A DNA stretch of 8,345 nt from DATJGR01 sp035494855 (GCA_035494855.1 DATJGR010000190.1:1-8345), one strand, 5' to 3'. Counted from the stretch's first letter, positions 1-6,565 are shown. The notes: generated from the sequence alone by a model not told the origin. Made by a program: numbers and translations.

Positions 1-1
1 G

Positions 2-445
2 GACAAGCGCGCGGACCTCGTAAAAGGCCTGCTCGACACCCCCGATTTCGCGGCCGGCCTCGAGTGGCTGAACGCCCACGCAGTGGACTGGACCGCCAAC
101 CCCTACAAATTCTCGAAGCAATGCGCGGCTGCGTATACCTATCGCGCGGCCGGATTCGCGCTGCCTTACGGTGTACGGGTGAATTGCGTCAATCCGGGCG
201 CGGTCGAAACGAAACTCACGCCGGCATTTCGCGAGCTGATCGGTCAAGAGATGTACGACTGGGGCGTGCGTCAGATCGGCCGGCACGGCGTTCCCGACGA
301 CATCGCCGAGGTGATCGAGTTCCTGGCAATCGGCCAGTGTCGCTGGCTGAACGGCGTCGCGATAGTGGTCGACGGCGGCTACATCGCGGGCCTGGTCGAC
401 GGTTGGGTCAACCTCGACGAATCACCGAACGCGCGAAAGACGTGA
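2..445 (+). CDS. Short-chain dehydrogenase/reductase, C-terminal part (5' end outside window)
   Basis: This is an NAD(P)-dependent oxidoreductase of the classical SDR fold, open from the window edge to the TGA at 443-445. The catalytic YxxxK motif is visible as Y-K-F-S-K, with Tyr codon 104-106 and Lys codon 116-118. It is followed by the conserved stretch VRVNCVNPGAVET, which packs against the cofactor, and by the terminal motif VVDGGY in the last beta strand. The N-terminal Rossmann motif TGxxxGxG and the catalytic Ser/Asn are outside the window. The wording around the active site (an LxWL segment before YKFSK, then YTYRAAGFALPYGVRVN) resembles the 3-alpha-hydroxysteroid/coniferyl-alcohol dehydrogenase branch of SDRs. 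The substrate cannot be assigned. The gene converges on the small secreted-protein gene, with 16 bp between the stop codons. An internal GTG at 83 is not a plausible start because it would delete conserved sequence. Confidence 0.9.
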   Translation, partial: DKRADLVKGLLDTPDFAAGLEWLNAHAVDWTANPYKFSKQCAAAYTYRAAGFALPYGVRVNCVNPGAVETKLTPAFRELIGQEMYDWGVRQIGRHGVPDDIAEVIEFLAIGQCRWLNGVAIVVDGGYIAGLVDGWVNLDESPNARKT

Positions 446-461
446 GCGGGACGACGCGCGC

Positions 462-749
462 TCAGCGCATCGACTTCGACTGGATCGCTGCGGCGTCCTG
501 CACGTTCTGTAGATACTGCTGCGAAGCTGCGCGTTCGGCGTCGCGTTCCGCGGCGGTCTGACAAACGGTCTTGCTGATCCGCGTGCCGACTACGGGTGTC
601 TTCTTGCAGGTCGCGCGCTTCGTGTACGCCGCCTGTTTGGCGTCGGCGGTCGGCTCGAGGTCCGGCTCCGCAGCTGGCGGCGCCGCGGCGGCCAGCGTTC
701 CGGACAGGACCACGGAGCAGAGCAGAAGCGATAACCTCATCGCGCGCAC
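462..749 (-). CDS. Small secreted two-cysteine protein (paralogue of the gene at 1824-2114)
   Basis: The product is 95 residues, predicted periplasmic or secreted, of unknown function. A short basic N-terminus and hydrophobic core (residues 6-20, LSLLLCSVVLSGTLA) form a signal peptide with likely cleavage after the Ala run near residue 23. The mature part is an acidic/proline linker, a core with Cys48 and Cys63 in the pattern A-A-Y-x5-C-K-x3-V-x-G-x5-T-V-C-x-T, and a Gln/Ala-rich, probably helical tail. The two cysteines probably form a disulfide. I chose the GTG at 747-749 because AGGAG (758-762) lies 8 nt upstream of it; the ATG three codons later is too far from it. With this start the protein aligns without gaps to the 96-residue paralogue, Cys48 and Cys63 coinciding. 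It follows the RIO kinase gene on the same strand after a 72-bp gap, so co-transcription is possible. Similar small proteins with a C-x15-C core and VTGS-like centre occur in proteobacteria as hypothetical proteins. Confidence 0.72.
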   Translation of the reverse strand: MRAMRLSLLLCSVVLSGTLAAAAPPAAEPDLEPTADAKQAAYTKRATCKKTPVVGTRISKTVCQTAAERDAERAASQQYLQNVQDAAAIQSKSMR

Positions 750-757
750 GTTACCGA

Positions 758-762
758 CTCCT
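758..762 (-). promoter_or_regulatory. Ribosome binding site AGGAG selecting a GTG start
   Basis: On the minus strand AGGAG is followed by 8 nt and then GTG (747-749). The in-frame ATG at 738-740 would lie 17 nt away, which is too far, so this site decides the start of the small secreted protein. Confidence 0.6.
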
Positions 763-821
763 GTGCCGTAGACGGCCGAATCATCGCTCGCCGTCCCCGC
801 TCGAGCCACAGTTTTTTTACA

Positions 822-1589
822 TCATTGCCACAGCCTGAGCGCGAGGTCGAGCGGATCGGTCTTCACACCGCGCCTGGCGAAATACTCGCAGATGTTCGAG
901 ACGTCGCGAAGGAACAGCGACCACGGATCCACCGCGTCGTCGATGCGCGTTGCCTGCGGCAGATCGATCATTCGCGGCACACCATCCAGGTACAGGACGT
1001 TGTAGGCCGAAAGGTCGCCGTGGACGACTCCGCACTCCAGCATGATTTCGATGTCGCGCACCACGATCGGAAAGATGCGCTCCGCCTCGTCGCGCGCGAG
1101 CTTCAACTCGGCCAGTGCCGGCGCGCGCTCGCTACCGCGACCGAGGTACTCCATCAGAATGCCGTCGCTGCAGTGCATGTAAGGTTTCGGCACCGAGGCG
1201 CCCGCGTCGTGCAGCGTTTCGAGCATCTGCCACTCGCGGCCGATCCATTGGTGATGTACCGCGTCACGACCGTGCCGCGACTTCTGACGCATCGCTTTCG
1301 CCATGCGCCGGTCACGAATTTTCTCGGTGTTGACGTACGTCGCTTCGTTCGAGAACGCTCTGAACTTGCGCGCTCGATACATCTTTGCCGCAAGGTATTC
1401 GACCGCCGCAATCGGCCGCGCCCGGCACAGATAGACTGTCGCCTCCTTTCCGTCATTGATCATGCCGACGACCTCGTCGACGTGGCTCGAGAACTCCCGC
1501 TCGATCACGCCGCGCTCCGCCGCCGCCAGCGACACTCGCGTAAACGTAGGACGCGAGAGATCGCTCGAATCGATATCTTTCGAAGACAT
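822..1589 (-). CDS. RIO1-family atypical serine protein kinase
   Basis: This is a cytoplasmic ATP-dependent kinase of the RIO family, 255 residues, essentially the kinase domain alone. Visible motifs: the nucleotide loop NDGKEATVY (45-53), the ATP-anchoring lysine K69 in LAAKMYR followed by the RIO-typical KFRAFSNEATY, the hinge MEYLG (146-150), the catalytic loop HGDLSAYN (190-197, catalytic D192 and metal-binding N197), and the metal-binding aspartate D209 in MIDLPQA, which replaces DFG. No activation segment or substrate lobe is apparent, as usual for RIO proteins. RIO1 and RIO2 act in small-subunit ribosome maturation in archaea and eukaryotes; the substrates of bacterial members are largely unknown. 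The ATG at 1589 is fixed by an in-frame TGA two codons upstream, and GGTGA 3 nt before it can pair with 16S rRNA. A small ORF and a terminator lie in the 5' region (1646-1732). Two paralogous small secreted proteins flank the gene on the same strand. Confidence 0.93.
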   Translation of the reverse strand: MSSKDIDSSDLSRPTFTRVSLAAAERGVIEREFSSHVDEVVGMINDGKEATVYLCRARPIAAVEYLAAKMYRARKFRAFSNEATYVNTEKIRDRRMAKAMRQKSRHGRDAVHHQWIGREWQMLETLHDAGASVPKPYMHCSDGILMEYLGRGSERAPALAELKLARDEAERIFPIVVRDIEIMLECGVVHGDLSAYNVLYLDGVPRMIDLPQATRIDDAVDPWSLFLRDVSNICEYFARRGVKTDPLDLALRLWQ

Positions 1590-1645
1590 GGCTCACCCGT
1601 CGTTGCAAACCCATGAGGCGAACGTCGAGCTGGCGCGATGAATGG

Positions 1646-1670
1646 AAAAAAACGTCGGCCGGCCGACGTT
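1646..1670 (-). terminator. Intrinsic terminator, minus strand (perfect 20-bp palindrome plus T run)
   Basis: Positions 1651-1670 are a perfect palindrome (AACGTCGGCC followed by its reverse complement). Seven consecutive A on the plus strand (1646-1652) become a T run right after the stem on the minus strand, overlapping its last two bases. A stem of about 8 bp with a 4-nt loop and a U tract is a standard Rho-independent terminator. It reads only on the minus strand, because the plus-strand continuation is not T-rich. It lies 153 bp after the stop of the small secreted protein gene (1824) and 56 bp before the RIO kinase start. It may simply end that upstream transcript, or act as an attenuator in the kinase leader. 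Confidence 0.75.
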
Positions 1671-1699
1671 CATGTTGGAACGGCCGGCGCCGGATCAGA

Positions 1700-1732
1700 T
1701 CAGGCGCGGACCTTCGAGTGATGTGCGGTCAT
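1700..1732 (-). CDS. Possible 10-residue leader peptide or small ORF
   Basis: The minus strand reads ATG, ten codons (MTAHHSKVRA) and TGA. A GGAGG sits 6 nt before the ATG, one of the stronger ribosome sites in the window. After the stop come a GC-rich self-complementary stretch (1680-1693) and then the terminator at 1646-1670, and the RIO kinase ORF begins 56 bp further on. The order ribosome site, short ORF, terminator, structural gene is that of an attenuation leader. An equally simple view is chance within the 3' region of the upstream gene. I do not recognise the peptide. Nothing else is evident in the 234-bp gap 1590-1823. Confidence 0.3.
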   Translation of the reverse strand: MTAHHSKVRA

Positions 1733-1823
1733 AGTGTACCTCCAACGACGGGAGGAGAGGTGCGGCAACGTTAAACGCACCACGGCCGACTGTCGAGTGC
1801 CGGCGAGGAATATCGCGGCGGGG

Positions 1824-2114
1824 TCAATGGTCGGCGTTGACGGTATTCCAGCTGCCGCTGCGCTTGATCTCCTGCGCCCACTGGTCCATCGCGGCCTTGT
1901 CGCGATCCATCTGCTCCTGCGTTTTGCAGACGGTACGCTTCACGTACGAACCGGTCACCGTTACGCGCTTGCAGATCGGCTTGTTGGAGTACGCGGCTCT
2001 TGCGGCGGCCTGGGTCTGCTCGGGTGCGGTTGCGCCGGCGGTCTCGTCAGCCACGGCGACCGCGCAAAAGTGAGCAGCCGTCAGGAACGTCACGACGCGA
2101 ACGAAGTGCTTCAT
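1824..2114 (-). CDS. Small secreted two-cysteine protein (paralogue of the gene at 462-749)
   Basis: The product is 96 residues with an N-terminal signal peptide (MKHFVRVV basic end, hydrophobic to about residue 21, likely cleavage after AVA before D23-E24), so it is exported. The mature protein has an Ala/Thr/Gln linker, then the core AAYSNKPICK...VTGS...TVCKT with Cys48 and Cys63, then an amphipathic tail to residue 96. Function is unknown. The two cysteines, 15 residues apart, probably form a disulfide in the periplasm. The ATG at 2114 is preceded by GGAG with 7 nt spacing, and the upstream in-frame extension is not hydrophobic, so this start is well supported. Identities shared with the paralogue include A40-A41-Y42, C48-K49, V53, G55, T61-V62-C63, T65, D70 and A74-A75, all at the same residue numbers. 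It is divergent from the VOC gene at 2281. Confidence 0.8.
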   Translation of the reverse strand: MKHFVRVVTFLTAAHFCAVAVADETAGATAPEQTQAAARAAYSNKPICKRVTVTGSYVKRTVCKTQEQMDRDKAAMDQWAQEIKRSGSWNTVNADH

Positions 2115-2224
2115 GGTATTTCTCCACTGGAACGACGTTGCCGCATGATCGCGCGCCCGACGTTCCGTGGCCAGCGCCTCATGCACGTCCTCGCGTGGCT
2201 GTGGAGCGCACGGCTCGAACTGGC

Positions 2225-2243
2225 CGACGCCGTCCCGGCGTCG
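2225..2243. repeat. 8-bp GC-rich hairpin in the divergent intergenic region
   Basis: CGACGCCG, a TCC loop and CGGCGTCG form a perfect 8-bp stem. No T run follows on either strand, so it is not a standard intrinsic terminator. It lies just upstream of the proposed -35 box of the VOC gene and could be a protein-binding site or simply an inverted repeat in GC-rich DNA. The rest of the gap 2115-2280 holds only the ribosome site of the leftward gene and a weak promoter. Confidence 0.35.
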
Positions 2244-2245
2244 AA

Positions 2246-2274
2246 TTCACCGGTCTCGACAACGCAGGTATCAT
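2246..2274 (+). promoter_or_regulatory. Candidate promoter for the VOC gene, possibly leaderless
   Basis: TTCACC (2246-2251, 4 of 6 to TTGACA), 17 nt, then TATCAT (2269-2274, 5 of 6 to TATAAT). Transcription would start about 7 nt later, at or next to the ATG at 2281. There is no good ribosome site before that ATG, which is consistent with a leaderless mRNA but does not prove it. Confidence 0.3.
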
Positions 2275-2280
2275 CCGACG

Positions 2281-2631
2281 ATGCCACGCATCAACCACCT
2301 GCATCTGCACGTCCGCTCCGTCGAACGCTCCCGCGCGTTCTACGAGAAGTACTTCGGCTTGCGCGACCACGTGATGCACGGCGACATTCTGTTCATGCGC
2401 GACGCCGACGACGGACTCGATCTGGCGCTCGCGCCGGCATCCACGCTCGATCCGTTCCCGAAATGGTTCCACTTCGGGTTCCGCCTCGAAGCGCCCGACG
2501 CCGTGGCGTCCATGCATGCGAGGCTGCGGGCGGACGCGGTGGAAACCACGGAACTCCAGCGGTTCGACGACTTCGTCGTATTCCGCTGTCACGATCCCGA
2601 CGGCTACCAGCTCGAGGTGTACTGGGAGTAG
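2281..2631 (+). CDS. VOC superfamily (glyoxalase/dioxygenase fold) protein
   Basis: This is a 116-residue, single-domain protein of the vicinal oxygen chelate superfamily: two beta-alpha-beta-beta-beta modules forming a metal-binding barrel, cytoplasmic, usually dimeric. The first strand INHLHLHV with SVERSRAFYEKYFGL (residues 4-27) is the canonical N-terminal module. The second module starts at WFHFGF (62-67), and the C-terminus FRCHDPDGYQLEVYWE matches the family ending 'DPDGxxxE'. Likely metal ligands are H6, H64 and E112. Family members include glyoxalase I, extradiol dioxygenases and fosfomycin-type resistance enzymes; the substrate cannot be told. I chose the ATG at 2281 because the fold begins at residue 4; the in-frame upstream extension is arginine/serine-rich and unlike the family. 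The gene stands alone and converges on the PEP mutase-like gene with 70 bp between the stops. Confidence 0.9.
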   Translation: MPRINHLHLHVRSVERSRAFYEKYFGLRDHVMHGDILFMRDADDGLDLALAPASTLDPFPKWFHFGFRLEAPDAVASMHARLRADAVETTELQRFDDFVVFRCHDPDGYQLEVYWE

Positions 2632-2701
2632 CGCGTGATCAGAGAACCCCGGCGCTCGCTCGGTTGAACCGCCGCAGCCCCTGCGTCGGTCATTGACCTG
2701 G

Positions 2702-3490
2702 TCAGAAGCGTTCGACGAAACCGAACGTACCCTTCTCCTTGATCTCCTTCGCCGCGCCCATGAAGCCGACCATCGCCGCGCGATACAGCGAACCGCCCAG
2801 ACTGATGCGGCGCACACCCGCCGCTTCCAGCTCGGCGATGCTGAACGAGCTGCCCTTCATTCCGATCATGAAGTTCACCGGCTTCGACACGGCGGAGCAC
2901 AGCGTCCGCACGGCTGCGAGATTCGGCAGACCGGGTGCAAACAGCACGTCCGCGCCCGCGGCTTCGAACGCCTGCAAGCGGCGAATGGTGTCGTCGAGAT
3001 CGGGATTGCCGCGCAGGAAATTCTCGGAGCGCGCGGTCAGCGTGAACGTGAACGGCAACGCGCGCGCGGCCGCCACCGCCGCGGCAACGCGCTCCGTTGC
3101 GAAGCCGATATCGAACAACGGTTTGGATTTGTCCTGGGTGGCGTCTTCGATCGACCCGCCAACGACGCCGGCCGCGGCAGCGAGACGAATGGTCTCGGCG
3201 GCGCTCTGCGGCGAGTCGCCGAATCCTTTCTCGAGATCGGCCGATACCGGCAGATCGGTGGCCGCGGCAATCGCTCGTGCATGCGCAATTGCTTCGTCGC
3301 GCGATATCTCTCCGTCGCGGCGGCCGAGTACTGCGGCAGAGGCACCGCTCGAAGTCGCCAACGCCTGAAACCCGAGACCGGCCAGCGCACGGGCGGAAGC
3401 CACGTCCCACGGATTGGGAATCACGAACGCCTTCGCACTCCGGTGCAGCGCGGCAAAACTGTTGGCCTTCTCTTCCTGGCTGATCGGCAT
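2702..3490 (-). CDS. Isocitrate lyase/phosphoenolpyruvate mutase family enzyme
   Basis: This is a 262-residue cytoplasmic alpha/beta-barrel enzyme of the PEP mutase/isocitrate lyase superfamily, which makes or breaks C-C or P-C bonds next to a carboxylate using Mg2+. Motifs in order: IPNPWD (24-29), ATSSGA (45-50), SADLEKGFGD (83-92), GGSIED (111-116), TARSENF (152-158) and GADVLFAPGL (179-188). The acidic residues D85, E87 and E115 sit where the family binds Mg2+. It lacks the KKCGH catalytic loop of true isocitrate lyase, so it is more like the short oxaloacetate-hydrolase, carboxyPEP-mutase or 2-methylisocitrate-lyase-like members; the exact reaction is unknown. The length is normal for this subfamily. 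The ATG at 3490 is preceded by a weak purine-rich GAGAG. The gene is divergent from the sulfotransferase, and no phosphonate or methylcitrate genes accompany it. Confidence 0.92.
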   Translation of the reverse strand: MPISQEEKANSFAALHRSAKAFVIPNPWDVASARALAGLGFQALATSSGASAAVLGRRDGEISRDEAIAHARAIAAATDLPVSADLEKGFGDSPQSAAETIRLAAAAGVVGGSIEDATQDKSKPLFDIGFATERVAAAVAAARALPFTFTLTARSENFLRGNPDLDDTIRRLQAFEAAGADVLFAPGLPNLAAVRTLCSAVSKPVNFMIGMKGSSFSIAELEAAGVRRISLGGSLYRAAMVGFMGAAKEIKEKGTFGFVERF

Positions 3491-3593
3491 CTCAATCTCT
3501 CACTTTGGGGGACTGGCATGTTCGAGTAGGTACAACAACAATTCAACCGTCGCACCACCCGATCTGCACGGACCGACACAGGCGCTCAACCGA

Positions 3594-4283
3594 ATGATCA
3601 TTTCGCACCGGCACAAGTTCATCTTCATCAAGACCAACAAGACCGCCGGCACCAGCATCGAAATCGCGCTCTCGAGGTTCTGCGGCGACGACGACGTCAT
3701 CACACCGATCTCGCGCGACGACGAGATGACGCGCCAAAGTCTCGGCTACGCCGGCCCGCGCAATTATCTGGCATCGCGTTCGGAATACGGCGTCCGCGAT
3801 TACGCCAACCTGCTGCGCGGCAAGAGGAAAGCGCGCTATTACAACCACATGCCGTCGCGGGAAGTGAAAGCGCTGATCGGAGACGAAGTCTGGAACAGCT
3901 ACTTCAAGTTCTGCTTCGAGCGGAATCCGTTCGATCGCGTCATCTCGCTGTACTACTGGAGAAACAAGACCGAGCCGCGGCCGTCGATGTCGGCGTTTCT
4001 GGACTCGGACGTACCGCTGCTGCTGCAACGGCGCGGTTACGACCTGTACACCATCGACGGACGGGTCGTGATGGATCGCGTATGCATGTTCGAGGACATG
4101 GATGCCGAGCTCGAACGCGTACGGGTCCTGCTCGGCCTCACAGAGCCGTTGGAACTGCCGCGCGCTAAAACGTCGAGTCGCAAAGACAAACGCGGTTTCC
4201 GCGAGCTATTGACCGAACGCGAGATGGATACCGTGCGAACCCTGTTCAGCCGCGAGATCGCGCTGTTCGGTTTCGAAGGCTGA
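3594..4283 (+). CDS. Sulfotransferase family 2-like protein
   Basis: This 229-residue PAPS-dependent sulfotransferase would transfer a sulfuryl group to a carbohydrate or other hydroxyl acceptor. The 5'-phosphosulfate-binding loop is KTNKTAGTS (residues 13-21), directly after the first strand HKFIFI. The 3'-phosphate-binding motif is RNPFDRVISLYY (110-121), with R110 and S118 as the expected contacts. H85 in YNHMPSREVK matches the conserved 'HxxxxEVK' segment before GDEVWNSYFKFCF. This order is typical of the carbohydrate sulfotransferase branch (Sulfotransfer_2 type). There is no signal peptide or membrane segment, so it is probably cytoplasmic. I chose the ATG at 3594 because the fold begins at residue 8; the upstream extension overlaps the neighbouring gene and promoter. 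The ribosome site is weak. No PAPS synthesis or glycan genes are adjacent, so the acceptor is unknown. Its stop lies 2 bp from the tetR stop on the other strand. Confidence 0.88.
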   Translation: MIISHRHKFIFIKTNKTAGTSIEIALSRFCGDDDVITPISRDDEMTRQSLGYAGPRNYLASRSEYGVRDYANLLRGKRKARYYNHMPSREVKALIGDEVWNSYFKFCFERNPFDRVISLYYWRNKTEPRPSMSAFLDSDVPLLLQRRGYDLYTIDGRVVMDRVCMFEDMDAELERVRVLLGLTEPLELPRAKTSSRKDKRGFRELLTEREMDTVRTLFSREIALFGFEG

Positions 4284-4285
4284 AG

Positions 4286-4885
4286 TTATTGCGCCGTGCC
4301 GCGGCGGTCCGCAATGCGCGCTTTGATGGCGTCGCGCGACGCCTTCAGTATGCGGTTCGAGCGGGCCGGTTCGGTCATCGCGCGCGACACAGCCACCGCT
4401 CCGACCATTTCGGAGACGATAGACAACGCCAGGTCGTGCGCGCTGGCGATGCCTTGCCGCTTCAGCAGCATCGCGACGAGTTTCGTCATCCGGTCACCGC
4501 CTTCGAAGAAGCGTAGCCGCGCCGGGTCCGTCATGCGCGCCAGCTCTCCCGACAGCGTCGGCAACGGGCATCCGTGCTCGGCGTCGTCGCGATGGCGTAT
4601 CGAAAGATAACCGTCGACGAACTCGTCGAGCGCAGCACCCGGCTCCAGATCTTTCATCCGCTCCACCCAATGCTCGTATCGGTCGTCGAACATCTGCGTG
4701 ATTGCTTGCGCGATCAGGTCGTCCTTGGACTTGAAGTGCGCATAGAAACCGCCGTGCGTGAGGCCGGCTTTCGCCATCAACCCCGCCACGCCGATGCGGT
4801 CGGGGCCTTCGGCACGAATGGCATTCGCTGCTTCCCGCAAAACGCGTTTGCGCGTGCGTTCCTTGTGTTCGGTGTCGTATCGCAT
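4286..4885 (-). CDS. TetR/AcrR-family transcriptional regulator of the efflux locus
   Basis: This 199-residue cytoplasmic dimeric DNA-binding repressor has an N-terminal TetR helix-turn-helix at about residues 10-58, with the recognition part GLMAKAGLTHGGFYAHFKSKDDL (long motif 35-57; key residues G41, T43, F47, Y48, F51, K54). The C-terminal ligand and dimer domain carries the subgroup signature HGCPLPTLSGEL (105-114 and following). The ATG at 4885 has an excellent ribosome site, GAGGAG, with 5 nt spacing. It lies 48 bp downstream of the MFS pump gene on the same strand, so it can be read through from the pump promoter. A TATGAT box in the gap may also give it its own promoter, overlapped by the proposed operator (4905-4916). 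The matching motif in the pump/fusion-protein promoter suggests that it represses both units and itself, with release by a pump substrate. That is inference. The inducer is unknown. Confidence 0.93.
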   Translation of the reverse strand: MRYDTEHKERTRKRVLREAANAIRAEGPDRIGVAGLMAKAGLTHGGFYAHFKSKDDLIAQAITQMFDDRYEHWVERMKDLEPGAALDEFVDGYLSIRHRDDAEHGCPLPTLSGELARMTDPARLRFFEGGDRMTKLVAMLLKRQGIASAHDLALSIVSEMVGAVAVSRAMTEPARSNRILKASRDAIKARIADRRGTAQ

Positions 4886-4904
4886 AACGTCTCCTCAATG
4901 CATG

Positions 4905-4916
4905 ATGATGATCATA
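4905..4916 (-). promoter_or_regulatory. Candidate TetR operator upstream of tetR
   Basis: On the minus strand this reads TATGATCATCAT, matching 11 of 12 bases of TACGATCATCAT at 6590-6601 in the pump promoter. It contains the palindrome ATGATCAT (4908-4915), overlaps a TATGAT -10-like box and lies 19 bp before the tetR start. It is placed for autorepression. Confidence 0.5.
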
Positions 4917-4933
4917 TCAAACTGCCGTTCGTT

Positions 4934-6553
4934 TCAGTGCGCATCGGCGACCGTGGCCTTCGCGCCGCCGCCCGCCGAAGCTCGCGCGAACGGCACCATC
5001 AGCAGCGCGGCCACGAACATCCAGCACATGAGCCGGAACACGTCGTCGAACGCGATCGTCAACGCCTGCTGCGACACGATCCGGTTCAGCACGCCTTCGG
5101 CCAACAGCAATGCGTGCGCCGGGTCGGGCGTTTCCACCGCGAATTGCCGCGCCAGCGCTGCGACCGTATCGCGCGCCATTCCGGCGCCCTGCCCCAACAC
5201 GTCGTTGAACCGCTGCGCCTGAACGCGCGCGTAGTCCTGTAACCAGGTATTCACCACCGCGATGCCAACGGCGCCGCCGAGGTTGCGCATCAGATTGAAC
5301 AAGCCCGACGCCTGGCGCAGTTCCGGCCCCTGAAACTCCGACAACGCCATGCCCACGCTCGGCACGATGCACAGCATCACCGCGAAACCGCGCACCGCCT
5401 GCGGCCAGAACAATTCCGCGAATCCCCATTGTGACGTCATGTGCGAAGTCAGCCAGAGGCTGAACGCGAACAACGACAGGCCGATCGGAATCACAACGCG
5501 ACGGTCGACCGCCTCCGACAGTCGCGCGGCGATCAACGTACTGGCGATCTGCGCGATGCCGACGATCCACACCGTCAACCCGATGTCGAGGCTCGAGTAG
5601 CCGCGCACGCGGCCGAGAAAAACCGGTATCAGATAGGTGGATGCGTAGATGCCGAATCCGATCACCAGGTTGAACACGCACGCGAACGCAAACGCCGGCT
5701 TTCGGAACGGCGACAGCCTGACGATCGGCGATACGGAGAAAAACGAGCGCTCCAGAAACAGCGCGAAACCCACGCAGGACAACCATGCGCCGGTTTGAAT
5801 TCGCGCGTCGTCGAACCAGTCGTACCGCGGACCTTCTTCGAGAACGTATTGGAGCCCGGTCAGGAATAACGCCATCGCCCCGAGTTGAATCCAGTCGATG
5901 CGGCGAAACATCGCGAGGTTCGGCCGATCGACGCGGATCACGACGATCGCAAGCGCCGTGACGACGATGCCGGGAACGACGTTGATGAAGAAGATCCACC
6001 GCCAGTCGATCGATTCCGTGATCAGGCCGCCCACCGTCGGCCCGAGCGTGGGTGCCAACACCGACACCATGCCGAGAATCGCCGGAATCAGCGCGCGCTG
6101 TTTGCCTGAGAAGATCGTCATGCCGACCACGAACACCGACGGCACCATCGCGCCGCCCGTGAAACCCTGCAGCACGCGGAACGCGATCATCGACTCGATG
6201 TTCCATGCGAACCCGCAGAGCACACTCGACACGGTGAACAGGCCCGCTGACATCGCGAACAGCCAGCGCGTCGACATCGCCTGTCCCAGAAACGCCGAGA
6301 ACGGAATCATTACGAGTTCCGCCATCAGATAGGCGGTTTGCACCCAACTGATTTCCTCTGGGCCCGCCGACAACCCCGCCTGAACGTCGTTCAACGACGC
6401 CGCGACGATCTGGATGTCGAGCAGCGCCATGAACTGCCCGAACGCCATTACGCCGAAGATCAGGAATTTACGCTGAAGCGGCAATGCGGTCGGGTCCAGC
6501 GCTGGCTGCGCCATCGCGCTGTTGAACGGAATCGAACCAGGAGTCGAAGCCAT
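4934..6553 (-). CDS. DHA2-family MFS multidrug efflux permease (EmrB/QacA type)
   Basis: This 539-residue inner-membrane proton antiporter of the 14-helix DHA2 family would export drugs or toxic organics. The first helix begins near residue 28 and holds MALLDIQIV (42-50), the DHA2 motif D1 with D46. Motif B is RVLQGFTGGAMVPS (126-139), and motif C, characteristic of exporters, is VLAPTLGPTVGG (165-176), followed by DWRWIFFINV (183-192). Motif A (GQAMSTRW, 90-97) is degenerate and lacks the usual Asp/Arg-rich loop. A long loop (about 440-500) precedes the last helix (509-523). The product is close to EmrB in size. The ATG at 6553 is about 26 nt from the proposed transcription start and has only a weak GAAAAG; an alternative ATG at 6514 has no better site. 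The gene is divergent from its likely partner, the EmrA-like fusion protein, and followed by tetR. Confidence 0.93.
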   Translation of the reverse strand: MASTPGSIPFNSAMAQPALDPTALPLQRKFLIFGVMAFGQFMALLDIQIVAASLNDVQAGLSAGPEEISWVQTAYLMAELVMIPFSAFLGQAMSTRWLFAMSAGLFTVSSVLCGFAWNIESMIAFRVLQGFTGGAMVPSVFVVGMTIFSGKQRALIPAILGMVSVLAPTLGPTVGGLITESIDWRWIFFINVVPGIVVTALAIVVIRVDRPNLAMFRRIDWIQLGAMALFLTGLQYVLEEGPRYDWFDDARIQTGAWLSCVGFALFLERSFFSVSPIVRLSPFRKPAFAFACVFNLVIGFGIYASTYLIPVFLGRVRGYSSLDIGLTVWIVGIAQIASTLIAARLSEAVDRRVVIPIGLSLFAFSLWLTSHMTSQWGFAELFWPQAVRGFAVMLCIVPSVGMALSEFQGPELRQASGLFNLMRNLGGAVGIAVVNTWLQDYARVQAQRFNDVLGQGAGMARDTVAALARQFAVETPDPAHALLLAEGVLNRIVSQQALTIAFDDVFRLMCWMFVAALLMVPFARASAGGGAKATVADAH

Positions 6554-6565
6554 CTTTTCGTCTGC

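Noticed and set aside
443..464. Inverted repeat TGAGCG/CGCTCA between the two convergent stop codons
   Set aside because: Six base pairs with a 10-nt loop and no T run on either strand is too weak to call a bidirectional terminator.
811..818. Run of seven T downstream of the kinase stop codon
   Set aside because: It is a T run only on the plus strand, where no transcript end is expected and no GC hairpin precedes it. On the minus strand it is an A run.
825..1616. 263-residue ORF antisense to the RIO kinase
   Set aside because: All kinase motifs are on the minus strand; the antisense product is low-complexity Arg/Val/His-rich sequence with no recognisable domain.
1739..1755. CCTCC/GGAGG inverted repeat upstream of the 10-codon ORF
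   Set aside because: The stem is only 5 bp. The feature is better explained by the ribosome site itself, though sequestration of that site cannot be excluded.
1734..2696. 320-residue plus-strand ORF across the small secreted gene and VOC gene
   Set aside because: It crosses two well-supported genes in other frames, and its composition is arginine/alanine-rich without motifs.
4886..4933. Terminator between the pump gene and tetR
   Set aside because: No GC-rich hairpin with a T run is present in the 48-bp gap; only the operator-like AT-rich motif is seen.
4917..6347. Long 476-residue minus-strand ORF overlapping the MFS gene
   Set aside because: It is arginine-rich with no family motifs, in another frame of a clear 14-helix transporter: a GC-rich shadow.
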